From Bradyrhizobium sp. B097 (lineage in GTDB: Bacteria; Pseudomonadota; Alphaproteobacteria; Rhizobiales; Xanthobacteraceae): 64,000 nucleotides of DNA. The notes beneath the pieces were generated by a model. The model had not been told where the DNA came from and did not search any database. It was given only the letters and a program-made list of their open reading frames with translations. Position numbers and translations under genes: made by a program. The DNA is taken from assembly GCF_038957035.1 (NCBI RefSeq), contig NZ_CP152412.1:8118501-8182500 (forward strand), given 5' to 3'. Shown one piece after another: positions 55,931 through 63,386 of this stretch (its first letter is position 1; every line of letters starts with the position of its first letter).

Positions 55931-56434
55931 TCATGGGTTTATTCGCTCCCGTAACGCATGCCAGCCAGCCGCCTCGATGCGAGCGCTGACCACCTCAAGG
56001 CTCGCTATCGCTTGACTGAGCAATCGACGTTCGGTTGCGGCGAGCGGACCAAGCAGGTCATCCTCAATGACACGCGCCATCGCCGCTATCTCGTCGAATG
56101 CAGCTTTTCCAGCCGACGTAATCGTCACGGACGCGTACCGTCGATCGGCCTTCGCACTGCTTCGCTCGGCGAAACCGAGGTCAACGAGCTGACTGATGCC
56201 GCGGCTCACCGCGAAGGGATCAAGTTCGCAAGCCCTGGATATCTCCGACGCATTCACTCCGCTTCGATCCGCAGCTACTGCGAGCACGCGCCAGGCCCCC
56301 TGACTCAGGCGGAAACGCTCACCGTAGAAGGCCTCCAGAGGGCGGGCGACCCGTCCCGCAATGATGGAAAGACGATATGGCAGCCATTCGCCGAGGCGAA
56401 GCGCCGGGAGTGCCTCCTCCTTCGCTTTCGTCAT
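55931..56434 (-). CDS. MarR family transcriptional regulator
   Basis: The ATG at 56434 follows AAGGA by 7 bases; product 167 residues. The winged helix-turn-helix reads GVNASEISRACELDPFAVSR and the wing FAERSSAKADRRYASVTITSAG, typical MarR. It is divergent from the TetR gene (232 bases between starts) and sits between the two catabolic operons, so it may add ligand-dependent control. Whether it regulates the transporter operon or its own promoter cannot be told. Confidence 0.9.
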   Translation of the reverse strand: MTKAKEEALPALRLGEWLPYRLSIIAGRVARPLEAFYGERFRLSQGAWRVLAVAADRSGVNASEISRACELDPFAVSRGISQLVDLGFAERSSAKADRRYASVTITSAGKAAFDEIAAMARVIEDDLLGPLAATERRLLSQAIASLEVVSARIEAAGWHALRERINP

Positions 56435-56630
56435 GAGACGTCCTTTCAGATTACTATCATTGCGCAAATAGATTGCCCGCCCCTGGCTTCAATGCTTCGT
56501 GGGGTTTGGCGCAAGCAACTTTGCTGCGCTACCGGGCCAAAACGACGCGTGTCCAGCATTGACCGGAATTGCTCAAGCCTCGATGGCTGCACGACCTGCT
56601 CGATTGCCCCGAAGCAGGTGCGAGGGTATA

Positions 56631-56650
56631 TAGTCCGATCGTTCGAACGA
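56631..56650. promoter_or_regulatory. Operator-like inverted repeat B (TetR gene promoter)
   Basis: TAGTCCGATCGTTCGAACGA differs from site C at only two positions and lies 15 bases before the TetR start codon, the usual place for autorepression. A perfect palindrome ATCGTTCGAACGAT overlaps it at 56638-56651. Confidence 0.72.
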
Positions 56651-56665
56651 TAGACAGGAAAGCTT

Positions 56666-57268
56666 GTGACGAGACCGCGCTCGCCCGACTACGACAACAT
56701 ACAGGAATCAATCGTCAAGCAGGCTGCCTCGCTGTTCGCCCACCGCGGATATGCCGCCACCTCCATCAACGATATCGCCGCGGCGTGTCGCTGCTCGAAA
56801 TCCCGTCTATATCACTATTTCGAATCCAAGGACGCCATCCTCGTCTTCATGCTGACCGAGCATGTCGACAAACTGCTGGCAGGCTGTAACGACATCCTTG
56901 CCGGACGCGAAAATGATGTGGCGCGCTTTCGCAGATTGATCCGCTTCTTCATGGAGATTTACGCCGTATCAAGCGACAAGCATGCGGTGATGCTGACCTG
57001 CCTGGAATTCCTGCCAACCAACGTACGCAAGGATGTGATCAAAAAGCAGCGGCAGCTCATTCAGATCGTCACCGACATCCTCGCAAAAATACGCCCCGAT
57101 CGCGCAAGGGACGCATCCAACGCGCATATCGATGCAATGCTCTTCTTTGGCATGATCAACTGGACCTATACCTGGTTCAAGCCCGACGGAGACGTACTGC
57201 CGACCGAGCTTGCCGATCGTGCGGTCAGCCTGTTTCTCGACGGTTACATCAAGTCCAAGGCCTTCTGA
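56666..57268 (+). CDS. TetR family transcriptional regulator
   Basis: A GTG start at 56666 has AGGAAAG upstream; product 200 residues, usual for TetR. The helix-turn-helix (ATSINDIAAACRCSKSRLYH, about 31-50, then YFESKDAI) is at the N-terminus and a helical ligand domain (about 70-195) follows. The C-terminal part (HIDAMLFFGMINWTYTWFKP) resembles TetR regulators of aromatic or acyl-CoA catabolism. An operator-like repeat lies directly before its start, and the same repeat precedes the dioxygenase operon and, in weaker form, the transporter operon. It is therefore the best candidate for the shared repressor; the inducer is probably a pathway CoA ester or aromatic acid (inference). Confidence 0.92.
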   Translation: MTRPRSPDYDNIQESIVKQAASLFAHRGYAATSINDIAAACRCSKSRLYHYFESKDAILVFMLTEHVDKLLAGCNDILAGRENDVARFRRLIRFFMEIYAVSSDKHAVMLTCLEFLPTNVRKDVIKKQRQLIQIVTDILAKIRPDRARDASNAHIDAMLFFGMINWTYTWFKPDGDVLPTELADRAVSLFLDGYIKSKAF

Positions 57269-57438
57269 GCCGCTCTCCATTTCCAGGCTCCGCCTCTCGT
57301 CGAACAATCGCTCTTCAAATGAAATAGTTGAGCCCGATCTCGCGCGACGTTGACGGAGCGAGCTGGTGCAGGAGCGCGCGGACAACAGACAGGCTCGGTA
57401 TCACCGAACAGCGCTTTGCTGCCACGACCCTTCCTAGG

Positions 57439-58650
57439 CTAAGAACGACCACTCGAAGCCAGGACGTCACCACCTGTTGCGGGGCCGGGTGCGAATGGGC
57501 TTGTTACCGGTCGCCGGATCATCTCTGGACGAAGATCCTCGATCCGCGCGGCGCCGAGGAGCGCCTGAGCGACGTCGAGTTCGGCATGCAGGAGGCCGAG
57601 CGCATGGAACACGGCGTCCTCACCTCCGGCCGCGAGCGCATAGAGCGTGGCACGCCCGATCTGGACAGCATTCGCGCCAAGCGCGATCGCGCGGGCGATA
57701 TCAACGCCGGTCCGGAAGCCGCTGTCTACCAGCAACGTCAGCTTCCCTTGCGCCTGCGCTACGAACTCCGGCAGAACATCGATCGGCGCCACCGCCCCAT
57801 CGAGCTGCCGCCCGCCGTGGTTTGAGATCACCAAACCATCGACTCCCACGGCCAGAGCCTTGGCGACATGTGCGGGATCGAGCACCCCCTTGACAATCAG
57901 GGGCTTCTTCCAGCGATCACGTAGCCTTGCGACGTCGTCCCAACAAATGGACGCATCGAACTGGCTCTGCATGAGCTCGGCGATCGTGTCGGTTTTGCTA
58001 AGCCCGAGCCCTTCGGCCATGACCTTGAGCTGTGGAGCGCCCGTTCGCGCCATCCTCAAACTCCAGCGGGGATGCGCGACGAGGCTCGCGAGCTTTGCCG
58101 GGGTCCACCGGAACGGCAGGGAGAATCCGTTGCGCGCGTCGCGTAGTCTCTTGCCGGCAACGGCGTTGTCGACCGTCACCTCGATCGCGTCGAAGCCGAG
58201 TGCGTCTGCCTTCTCGACGATTCGGTCACTGAAGGCGCGATCCTTGAAGATATAAAGCTGCATCCATTTGGAGCCGTCGCCGGCCGAAGCGACTTCGTCC
58301 TGCGTGCAGGTGCCGGCGCTGCTCATGACAAATGGAATACCGGTCCGACCGGCCGCTCGGGCCAGACCTACGTCCCCGTTCGGCCAGGCCGCTGCGGCAA
58401 GGCCTGTTGGTCCGATGATAAGCGGCATTGCGTAGGTCTTGCCGAAGAGCTTCACCTGTTGACTGCGACTGCCTACGTTGACCGGTGCCGAAGCGAGAAG
58501 CCGCCTTGCATCCAGCGCAGCCCGATTGTGTGCAAGTGTATTTTCACCATCGGCCCCGCCATCGAAAAAGTCGAAGATCATCGTTGGCAACGCGCGCCGT
58601 GCCAACTCGCGATACTCTTCGATCGAATGGACGCGGACCTGGGGTTTCAT
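57439..58650 (-). CDS. FMN-dependent 2-hydroxyacid oxidase/dehydrogenase (LldD/mandelate dehydrogenase-like)
   Basis: The ATG at 58650 gives 403 residues starting MKPQVRVHSIEEYRELARRA. Family motifs are IFDFFDGGADGE (about 25-36), QLYIFKD (131-137), the substrate-activating lysine K254 in PLIVKGV, and SNHGGRQLDG (276-285) with the catalytic histidine. Such TIM-barrel flavoproteins oxidise L-2-hydroxyacids such as lactate, mandelate or longer aryl acids. Its start overlaps the stop of a truncated enoyl-CoA hydratase stub by one base, and it is the last gene of the dioxygenase operon. It complements the GlcD-like dehydrogenase of the other operon, which would act on D-acids. Confidence 0.9.
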   Translation of the reverse strand: MKPQVRVHSIEEYRELARRALPTMIFDFFDGGADGENTLAHNRAALDARRLLASAPVNVGSRSQQVKLFGKTYAMPLIIGPTGLAAAAWPNGDVGLARAAGRTGIPFVMSSAGTCTQDEVASAGDGSKWMQLYIFKDRAFSDRIVEKADALGFDAIEVTVDNAVAGKRLRDARNGFSLPFRWTPAKLASLVAHPRWSLRMARTGAPQLKVMAEGLGLSKTDTIAELMQSQFDASICWDDVARLRDRWKKPLIVKGVLDPAHVAKALAVGVDGLVISNHGGRQLDGAVAPIDVLPEFVAQAQGKLTLLVDSGFRTGVDIARAIALGANAVQIGRATLYALAAGGEDAVFHALGLLHAELDVAQALLGAARIEDLRPEMIRRPVTSPFAPGPATGGDVLASSGRS

Positions 58651-58763
58651 CAACCGCCCTTCCCGGGCCGATTGAGCGTAAGCGTCGCAACGTTCGCGCG
58701 GTAACTGAGCAGCACCGGTCCGTCAGGAATCCAGGTTTCGCGATCCGCGGCAATCGATGTCAT
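58650..58763 (-). pseudogene. N-terminal stub of an enoyl-CoA hydratase-family gene
   Basis: An ATG at 58763 opens a 37-codon frame. Its second half, VLLSYRANVATLTLNRPGK, is the classical enoyl-CoA hydratase/isomerase N-terminus (V-x-x-L-T-LNRP-x-K), after which a stop follows at 58650-58652. The stop overlaps the ATG of the FMN oxidase (TGATG), so the stub may serve as a translational leader. A deletion that removed the remaining 220 or so residues and joined the hydratase start to the oxidase gene is the simplest explanation. Confidence 0.6.
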
Positions 58764-58780
58764 GCATAACTCGCGATTGG

Positions 58781-59299
58781 TTAGATGAGGAAGGACAGCG
58801 TGGAGATCGGCTTGTGGTTGTTGACGAGCGACACCTTCTTGCGAACCATCATGAATCCCGCGTCCGATACGCGCAGCCGATATTCATTGCGCGCCGCCCA
58901 CAGGGTCTCGCCGCGCAGATTATCCTCAAAGATAAACACGTTGGCACGCGCCTCGACTTCGCCTCGGGTCTGCTCGACCAGTTCGACGTTGGAGACGATA
59001 CGGGCGAGTTCCGATCGTGGCGTTTGCGTGTGATGTCGGCCGGTTTTGAGCTGACTGATCCGCACCCCTATCCGCGAGCGATTGTCGTAGATGATCGACA
59101 TTTGCGTCTCGGGGTTCGTCGCACCGTTCGCGGGAACCCAATAGATCGCGTCTTCGGTCCACAACGCCTCCCATTCGTCATAGGCGTGCGTATCCTGCAG
59201 CCGCGCTTCCATGAACAGGAATTGCTCGACCCGCTCGAGCAGGCTGCCTTTCCTGCTCCCGGATGGTTCCGGGACCGTCGAAATCTCCTTCTGATCCAT
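58781..59299 (-). CDS. Aromatic ring-hydroxylating dioxygenase beta subunit
   Basis: The start at 59299 gives 172 residues. The NTF2-like fold of dioxygenase small subunits is visible: VEQFLFMEARLQDTHAYDEW then EALWTEDAIYWVPAN (about 25-60), and MSIIYDNRSRIGVRISQLKT (about 68-87). The C-terminal AARNEYRLRVSDAGFMMVRK matches the beta-strand region of benzoate/anthranilate-type subunits. It follows the alpha subunit gene by 8 bases. The beta subunit stabilises the alpha3beta3 oxygenase and can influence substrate range. Confidence 0.9.
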   Translation of the reverse strand: MDQKEISTVPEPSGSRKGSLLERVEQFLFMEARLQDTHAYDEWEALWTEDAIYWVPANGATNPETQMSIIYDNRSRIGVRISQLKTGRHHTQTPRSELARIVSNVELVEQTRGEVEARANVFIFEDNLRGETLWAARNEYRLRVSDAGFMMVRKKVSLVNNHKPISTLSFLI

Positions 59300-59307
59300 C
59301 GTCGACC

Positions 59308-60564
59308 TCAAGCCGCCATCAGGCTGGCATAGTGCCGCCAGATACCTCGTTGCGGCACCTCGTCGGTCGAATGTCCGATGAGATATCCGTTCTCGTCCCG
59401 GCGCTCGCGATGCAGGCCGCGGCTGAGGGTCAACCACTCCGGGTCACTGATCAGTGCGCCGCGGTGGTTACGCTCATACATCTCGGTGTCGTCCGCGAGC
59501 AAAAAGCCGGCGGGGCCGACGGACCCCATGGTTTGCTGGCGCAGGCGGCGGTTGAAAGCGGGGGCCCCCTTGAACTGGAGCGCGGTGACGTGCTGGATGG
59601 TCTCGTCGACAGCAATCGGCTGCAGAACGAACAACTGAATTTCGGCGATGAACAGGTTCGGAAAGATCATGGTGTGTGGCGAGCCGTCGATCATGATCTG
59701 GCGCGCCCTCTCCGCGCCGTAGCTTGCCTTCATCGCCTCGGCATAGTCGGGCAGTCGGTCCTCCGTCGTGCCGAACCAGGCAAGTGGCTTGTCGAGACGC
59801 CGCCATTCCGGCCTCAGATCAAACTCGGTGTGGCCATTGCCGAAGTCGCGGGTCAGCGCACTGGACTGCGGACCATAGAGCTTGCCGATGCTGCTGTCGG
59901 TAACCTGGAAAACGGAGCCGTGAACGAAGGCCGGATGGTAGCCGTCGGTCTCGTTCTCCAGCAGGAACTTCCAGTTTGCCTTCGTGCGATGTTGCAGGAA
60001 GCCAGCAGTGAGTTCGAGCTCACCTTCGGGCGAATTGTCTAGCAACTGGTCGAGCGATGCCTTGGCGCCACCTAGATAGTCCTCCAGAGAGGGTCCGTCG
60101 CTGGCAAATGAGCCGAACACGAAGCCGCGATAGACCGCAACACGCGGCACCCGGCCAAGCGAAAACCGACTCTTATCTGCTCCATTGTAGCCATCGGCAT
60201 AAGCGAAACCGGTTAGCTCGCCGGTATTGCTGAACGTCCAGGAATGGTAGGGACAGGTGAATGTGCTGCGATTACCCTCTCGATAGGCGCAGAGCTGATT
60301 GCCACGGTGAGGGCACTTGTTCAGCAGCAGCGTGATTTGTCCTGTTCGATCGTGGACGAGCAAAACTGGCGTCGGCCCGATCGACTTGGTGACGTAGTCG
60401 TTACGGTTCGGCACCTCGCTGACATGGCCGACATAGACCCAGCTTTTGTGCCAGATGCGCTCAAGCTCCTGCTCGAAAATGCCCCTGTCATAATATAGAC
60501 GGCTGTGAACTCTGGCCGGCTCGATCAAGGCACGGCAGTCGTGGCTGTTTGCGAGGGACGTCAT
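59308..60564 (-). CDS. Aromatic ring-hydroxylating dioxygenase alpha subunit (Rieske)
   Basis: The ATG at 60564 gives 418 residues (a GTG at 60573 is the alternative). The Rieske [2Fe-2S] ligands are C84 and H86 (CPHRG) and C104 and H107 (CPYHSW). The catalytic domain has ENETDGYHPAFVH, with N204, D207, H210 and H215, which include the bridging aspartate and the two iron-binding histidines. The size and motif layout fit two-subunit oxygenases of the benzoate/anthranilate type. An operator-like repeat lies 15 bases upstream. No ferredoxin or reductase gene is nearby, so electrons must come from a component encoded elsewhere. The substrate is unknown, probably an aromatic carboxylate. Confidence 0.92.
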   Translation of the reverse strand: MTSLANSHDCRALIEPARVHSRLYYDRGIFEQELERIWHKSWVYVGHVSEVPNRNDYVTKSIGPTPVLLVHDRTGQITLLLNKCPHRGNQLCAYREGNRSTFTCPYHSWTFSNTGELTGFAYADGYNGADKSRFSLGRVPRVAVYRGFVFGSFASDGPSLEDYLGGAKASLDQLLDNSPEGELELTAGFLQHRTKANWKFLLENETDGYHPAFVHGSVFQVTDSSIGKLYGPQSSALTRDFGNGHTEFDLRPEWRRLDKPLAWFGTTEDRLPDYAEAMKASYGAERARQIMIDGSPHTMIFPNLFIAEIQLFVLQPIAVDETIQHVTALQFKGAPAFNRRLRQQTMGSVGPAGFLLADDTEMYERNHRGALISDPEWLTLSRGLHRERRDENGYLIGHSTDEVPQRGIWRHYASLMAA

Positions 60565-60578
60565 TGCACTCACTTTCT

Positions 60579-60598
60579 TAGTCCGATCGTTCGGACTA
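60579..60598. promoter_or_regulatory. Operator-like inverted repeat C (dioxygenase operon promoter)
   Basis: TAGTCCGATCGTTCGGACTA is a perfect 8-base inverted repeat with a 4-base centre, 14 bases upstream of the dioxygenase alpha start codon. It nearly equals the site before the TetR gene, so repression by that TetR protein is likely. Confidence 0.75.
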
Positions 60599-61030
60599 TA
60601 AATACTGACACAGCTTCGAAGTCAAGTTGATTCGATTGGCCCGAACTGACTCGGACCAGTATTCCCTCTTCTGTTCGGTTTCCTGAGTGGCCAATCACAT
60701 GAGCACCGCGAGCCTGTAGTGAGTCTGGCGCCCCAGCGGGCCGACTACGATCTGCGCCAGCACGGCGAGATGAAGCAGCCGATGCGATACGGACGAGGGA
60801 CGGTCGAGCAGCAGCGAGCCGTAGCACCGGTGCAGGACGTTTCGTGCTCAGCCGAATGGAATCCCCGGGAGAGCGATCATGGGCAACGGCCACCGCTGCT
60901 CAATGCAGCAAACAGCTCTCAGACTGAAGGATGAGAACGCGCGCTGCGCCGGCCTCAAGTCCAGTGGCGACGTCCAGCATTTGCGCCAGCTCCGGTGCGG
61001 CTATCGCCACACACGCCTGGACAAAGCACG
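60599..61030. other. Intergenic region between the dioxygenase operon and a hypothetical gene
   Basis: No gene is recognised. It must contain the promoter of the minus-strand dioxygenase operon next to operator C. The rest shows nothing I can name. Confidence 0.35.
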
Positions 61031-61348
61031 ATGACCAAGCTTGACGAACAATGGCGGACACAGCGATTCGTCCTGCCAGGAGTGACGTCGATGCTGATGA
61101 CCAGGCAGCGGAGGCCCGCGATACGGACGTTGCGTGGATGGGCGGTCCACGTCCTACAGGAAGCGGCCGCCATCCGCGAGTGCGAGGAGCACGGCTGGAT
61201 GCAGGATCGCGCCGATCCGCATGCACAGGATCGAGCCTTTGACATCGCCCGCCGAGACCCGCCGACAGGGATGTCCGCGCAAGAAGCCGTGGCCGAGGTT
61301 CGTGAGATGCTGGACTCGATCGGCGATACCTGCCCGGAGTGCCCTTGA
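61031..61348 (+). CDS. Hypothetical protein
   Basis: The ATG at 61031 gives 105 residues (MTKLDEQWRTQRFVLPGVTS); an in-frame start at 60995 is possible. The middle reads LQEAAAIRECEEHGWMQDRA and IARRDPPTGMSAQEAVAEVR, a charged helical protein ending in CPECP, with two cysteines. It resembles small conserved hypothetical proteins of Bradyrhizobium-type genomes, but I cannot name a family. No signal peptide or membrane segment is seen. Confidence 0.55.
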   Translation: MTKLDEQWRTQRFVLPGVTSMLMTRQRRPAIRTLRGWAVHVLQEAAAIRECEEHGWMQDRADPHAQDRAFDIARRDPPTGMSAQEAVAEVREMLDSIGDTCPECP

Positions 61349-61421
61349 TTCAGGAAATAAACGGCTATTTGAGCCCGCGAAACATCGGAATCCATCAGCG
61401 CATGTTCTGGATCAGCGGAAC

Positions 61422-62345
61422 CTAAGCTGATTTCCGCTGCGGCTTTGCTGCCGGCTTCTTTGCCGCAGCTTCCTTCGCCGGCTTCTTGCCGGTGATCGGC
61501 ATGAGCATTTCCTTCTGACCGCTTGCGGCCTTGCGCGGCCTCCTGGCCGCCTTGCCGTTTTTTACCGCCTTTTCGCCGCCAATGCTCTTGCGCAACGCGT
61601 CCATCAAATCGACGACGTTGTCGCCACGCGGCCGCTCCTTCGCGGTAATCGGTTTGCCGGCGCGCTTCTTGTTGATGAGGTCGATCAAGGCGGTTTCATA
61701 CTGGTCTTCGAACCTGTCCGGTTCGAAGTGACCCGACTTTTGATTGACGATGTGCCTGGCGAGATCGAGCATCTCCTTGGTCACTTTGACATCCTGGATC
61801 TCGTCGAAATATTCGGCCGCTGAGCGCACCTCATAGGGATAGCGCAGCAGCGTTCCCATCAGGCCCTTGTCCATCGGCTCGAGGGCGACGATGTGCTCAC
61901 GGTTGGTCAGCACTACGCGCCCAATGGCGACCTTGTTCATCTCCCGGATGGTTTCACGGATCACGGCGAACGCATCGTGCCCAACCTTGCCGTCAGGACA
62001 CAGGTAGTAGGGCCGGATCAGATATCGCGGATCGATCTCGCTGCGGTCGACGAACTCGTCGATCTCGATGGTTCGCGTCGATTCCAGCGCGGCGTTCTCG
62101 AGCTCCTCCCTGGTCACCTCGATGAAGGTGTCGTCGTCGACCTTGTAGCCCTTGACGATGTCCTCGTTGGCAACCTCCTCGCCGGTGTCGGCATCGACCT
62201 TGGCGTATTTGATCCGGTGGCCTGTCTTGCGGTTGAGCTGGTTGAACGAGACCTTCTCGGATTCGGATGTGGCCGGATACAGCGCGACCGGACAGGTGAC
62301 GAGGGAAAGACGCAGGAAGCCTTTCCAGTTGGCGCGGGGGGCCAT
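61422..62345 (-). CDS. ku: Bacterial non-homologous end-joining protein Ku
   Basis: The start at 62345 (MAPRANWKGFLRLSLVTCPV) gives 307 residues, standard for bacterial Ku; a longer frame to 62408 adds nothing family-like. The Ku beta-barrel core is clear: VSFNQLNRKTGHRIKYAKVD, YYLCPDGKVGHDAFAVIRET and GLMGTLLRYPYEVRSAAEYF. The C-terminal tail from about residue 255 is Lys/Ala-rich, as usual for DNA-binding extensions. Ku binds DNA ends and recruits LigD; no ligD is in the window. Confidence 0.95.
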   Translation of the reverse strand: MAPRANWKGFLRLSLVTCPVALYPATSESEKVSFNQLNRKTGHRIKYAKVDADTGEEVANEDIVKGYKVDDDTFIEVTREELENAALESTRTIEIDEFVDRSEIDPRYLIRPYYLCPDGKVGHDAFAVIRETIREMNKVAIGRVVLTNREHIVALEPMDKGLMGTLLRYPYEVRSAAEYFDEIQDVKVTKEMLDLARHIVNQKSGHFEPDRFEDQYETALIDLINKKRAGKPITAKERPRGDNVVDLMDALRKSIGGEKAVKNGKAARRPRKAASGQKEMLMPITGKKPAKEAAAKKPAAKPQRKSA

Positions 62346-62522
62346 GGCGGGGGAACTCCGATACTGATAACCGGATTCAAGACGATCCGCAGGCCCTGGT
62401 TCCGACATCCCGGCGCCCCCCCCCCAACAGGACGATTTTTCTCCGCGGCCGCCTGAGCGGACTCGACATTTGTTCTTGTTATGTTCTAATTCGGCATAAC
62501 CGACCGACCCGCGAGCTGGCGC

Positions 62523-62891
62523 ATGCCGACCCCGAAGCAGATGGAAAAGCTGGCCGCCGAGGCCACTCCCAGGCCGGCTCCTTCCGCTCCGGCTCCTGAT
62601 GCATCACTCCCGGCCGAGTACTGGGAATCGGTGCTCAAGGATCCTCGCGCCGATACGACCGATGCCCAGATGCGGCAACGACGTCTCTGCGAATTTCAGC
62701 GCCACATCCTTCGCGTCTCCTGCCGCCGCTGCGAGCGGATCGTCGAAATCCAGACCGCCGATGCGGTCCGATTGTATGGCCGCAACGCGATCTGGAAGGA
62801 TGTCGCGCAGCGGCTGCTCGACAACACCTGCCGGCAACGAACCGGCGGGCATGAGGAAGACGGGTGCTGGCCAACGTTCGAAACGCCTTAG
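62523..62891 (+). CDS. Small cysteine-motif protein, conserved hypothetical
   Basis: A 122-residue protein divergent from ku. The first 30 residues are Pro/Ala-rich. A zinc-ribbon-like part has CRRC at about 67-70 and a later cysteine near 102 (LLDNTCRQRTGGHEEDGCWP), suggesting a metal-binding fold. The segment RIVEIQTADAVRLYGRNAIW between the cysteines is typical of small zinc-ribbon-like proteins seen in Bradyrhizobium genomes (recognised by pattern only). It is followed after 45 bases by another cysteine-motif protein and then the SRAP gene. Confidence 0.65.
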   Translation: MPTPKQMEKLAAEATPRPAPSAPAPDASLPAEYWESVLKDPRADTTDAQMRQRRLCEFQRHILRVSCRRCERIVEIQTADAVRLYGRNAIWKDVAQRLLDNTCRQRTGGHEEDGCWPTFETP

Positions 62892-62936
62892 CCCGCTCCA
62901 GGTCGCCGATCCTCTTCTTCGCGCCGGGATCTCTGG

Positions 62937-63386
62937 ATGGCTCCGAAGTATCACCCTATGCCGCTATCGGGTGGCGACCGCAGGGCTCTGAACAACGAGC
63001 TTGGCAAGGCGCGCGCGTTGGCCGTCGTCCTGGCCACCCGATCGGCGGAGATGCGGGCCAAGGGCGAAGCACTGATCCGACAGGCGGACAAGCTACTGTG
63101 CGAGAGCTGGAACGCGCGCATGTGGTCCGACGGAGAGCCGATCGACCCGTCCCCGGCGATCGACCAGGCCGTGAATGGAGGCTTCCCCTGGCTTGAGATC
63201 ATGTGCGAACGTTGCAAGACGTCGAGTGACGTCGACCTCGCAACGATGAAGCATCCGCCGACCACCTTCGTGCACGATCTCGCCAGCCGGCTGCGCTGCC
63301 GCAAATGTGCCACGTCGGGCCGGCGCCCCTCCGCAACTCTGCTACAACTGGCTGGGCAACCGCGCCACCCTCGGACCGAAACCTGA
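62937..63386 (+). CDS. Small zinc-ribbon-like protein, conserved hypothetical
   Basis: A 149-residue protein. The N-terminal half is helical (RRALNNELGKARALAVVLAT). The C-terminal half has two CxxC knuckles, MCERCKTSSDVDL (about 90-102) and LRCRKCATSGRRPSATLLQL (about 118-137), a plausible zinc ribbon. Its stop overlaps the ATG of the SRAP gene (TGATG), so the two are translationally coupled. It may bind nucleic acid, but no function is established. Confidence 0.7.
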   Translation: MAPKYHPMPLSGGDRRALNNELGKARALAVVLATRSAEMRAKGEALIRQADKLLCESWNARMWSDGEPIDPSPAIDQAVNGGFPWLEIMCERCKTSSDVDLATMKHPPTTFVHDLASRLRCRKCATSGRRPSATLLQLAGQPRHPRTET

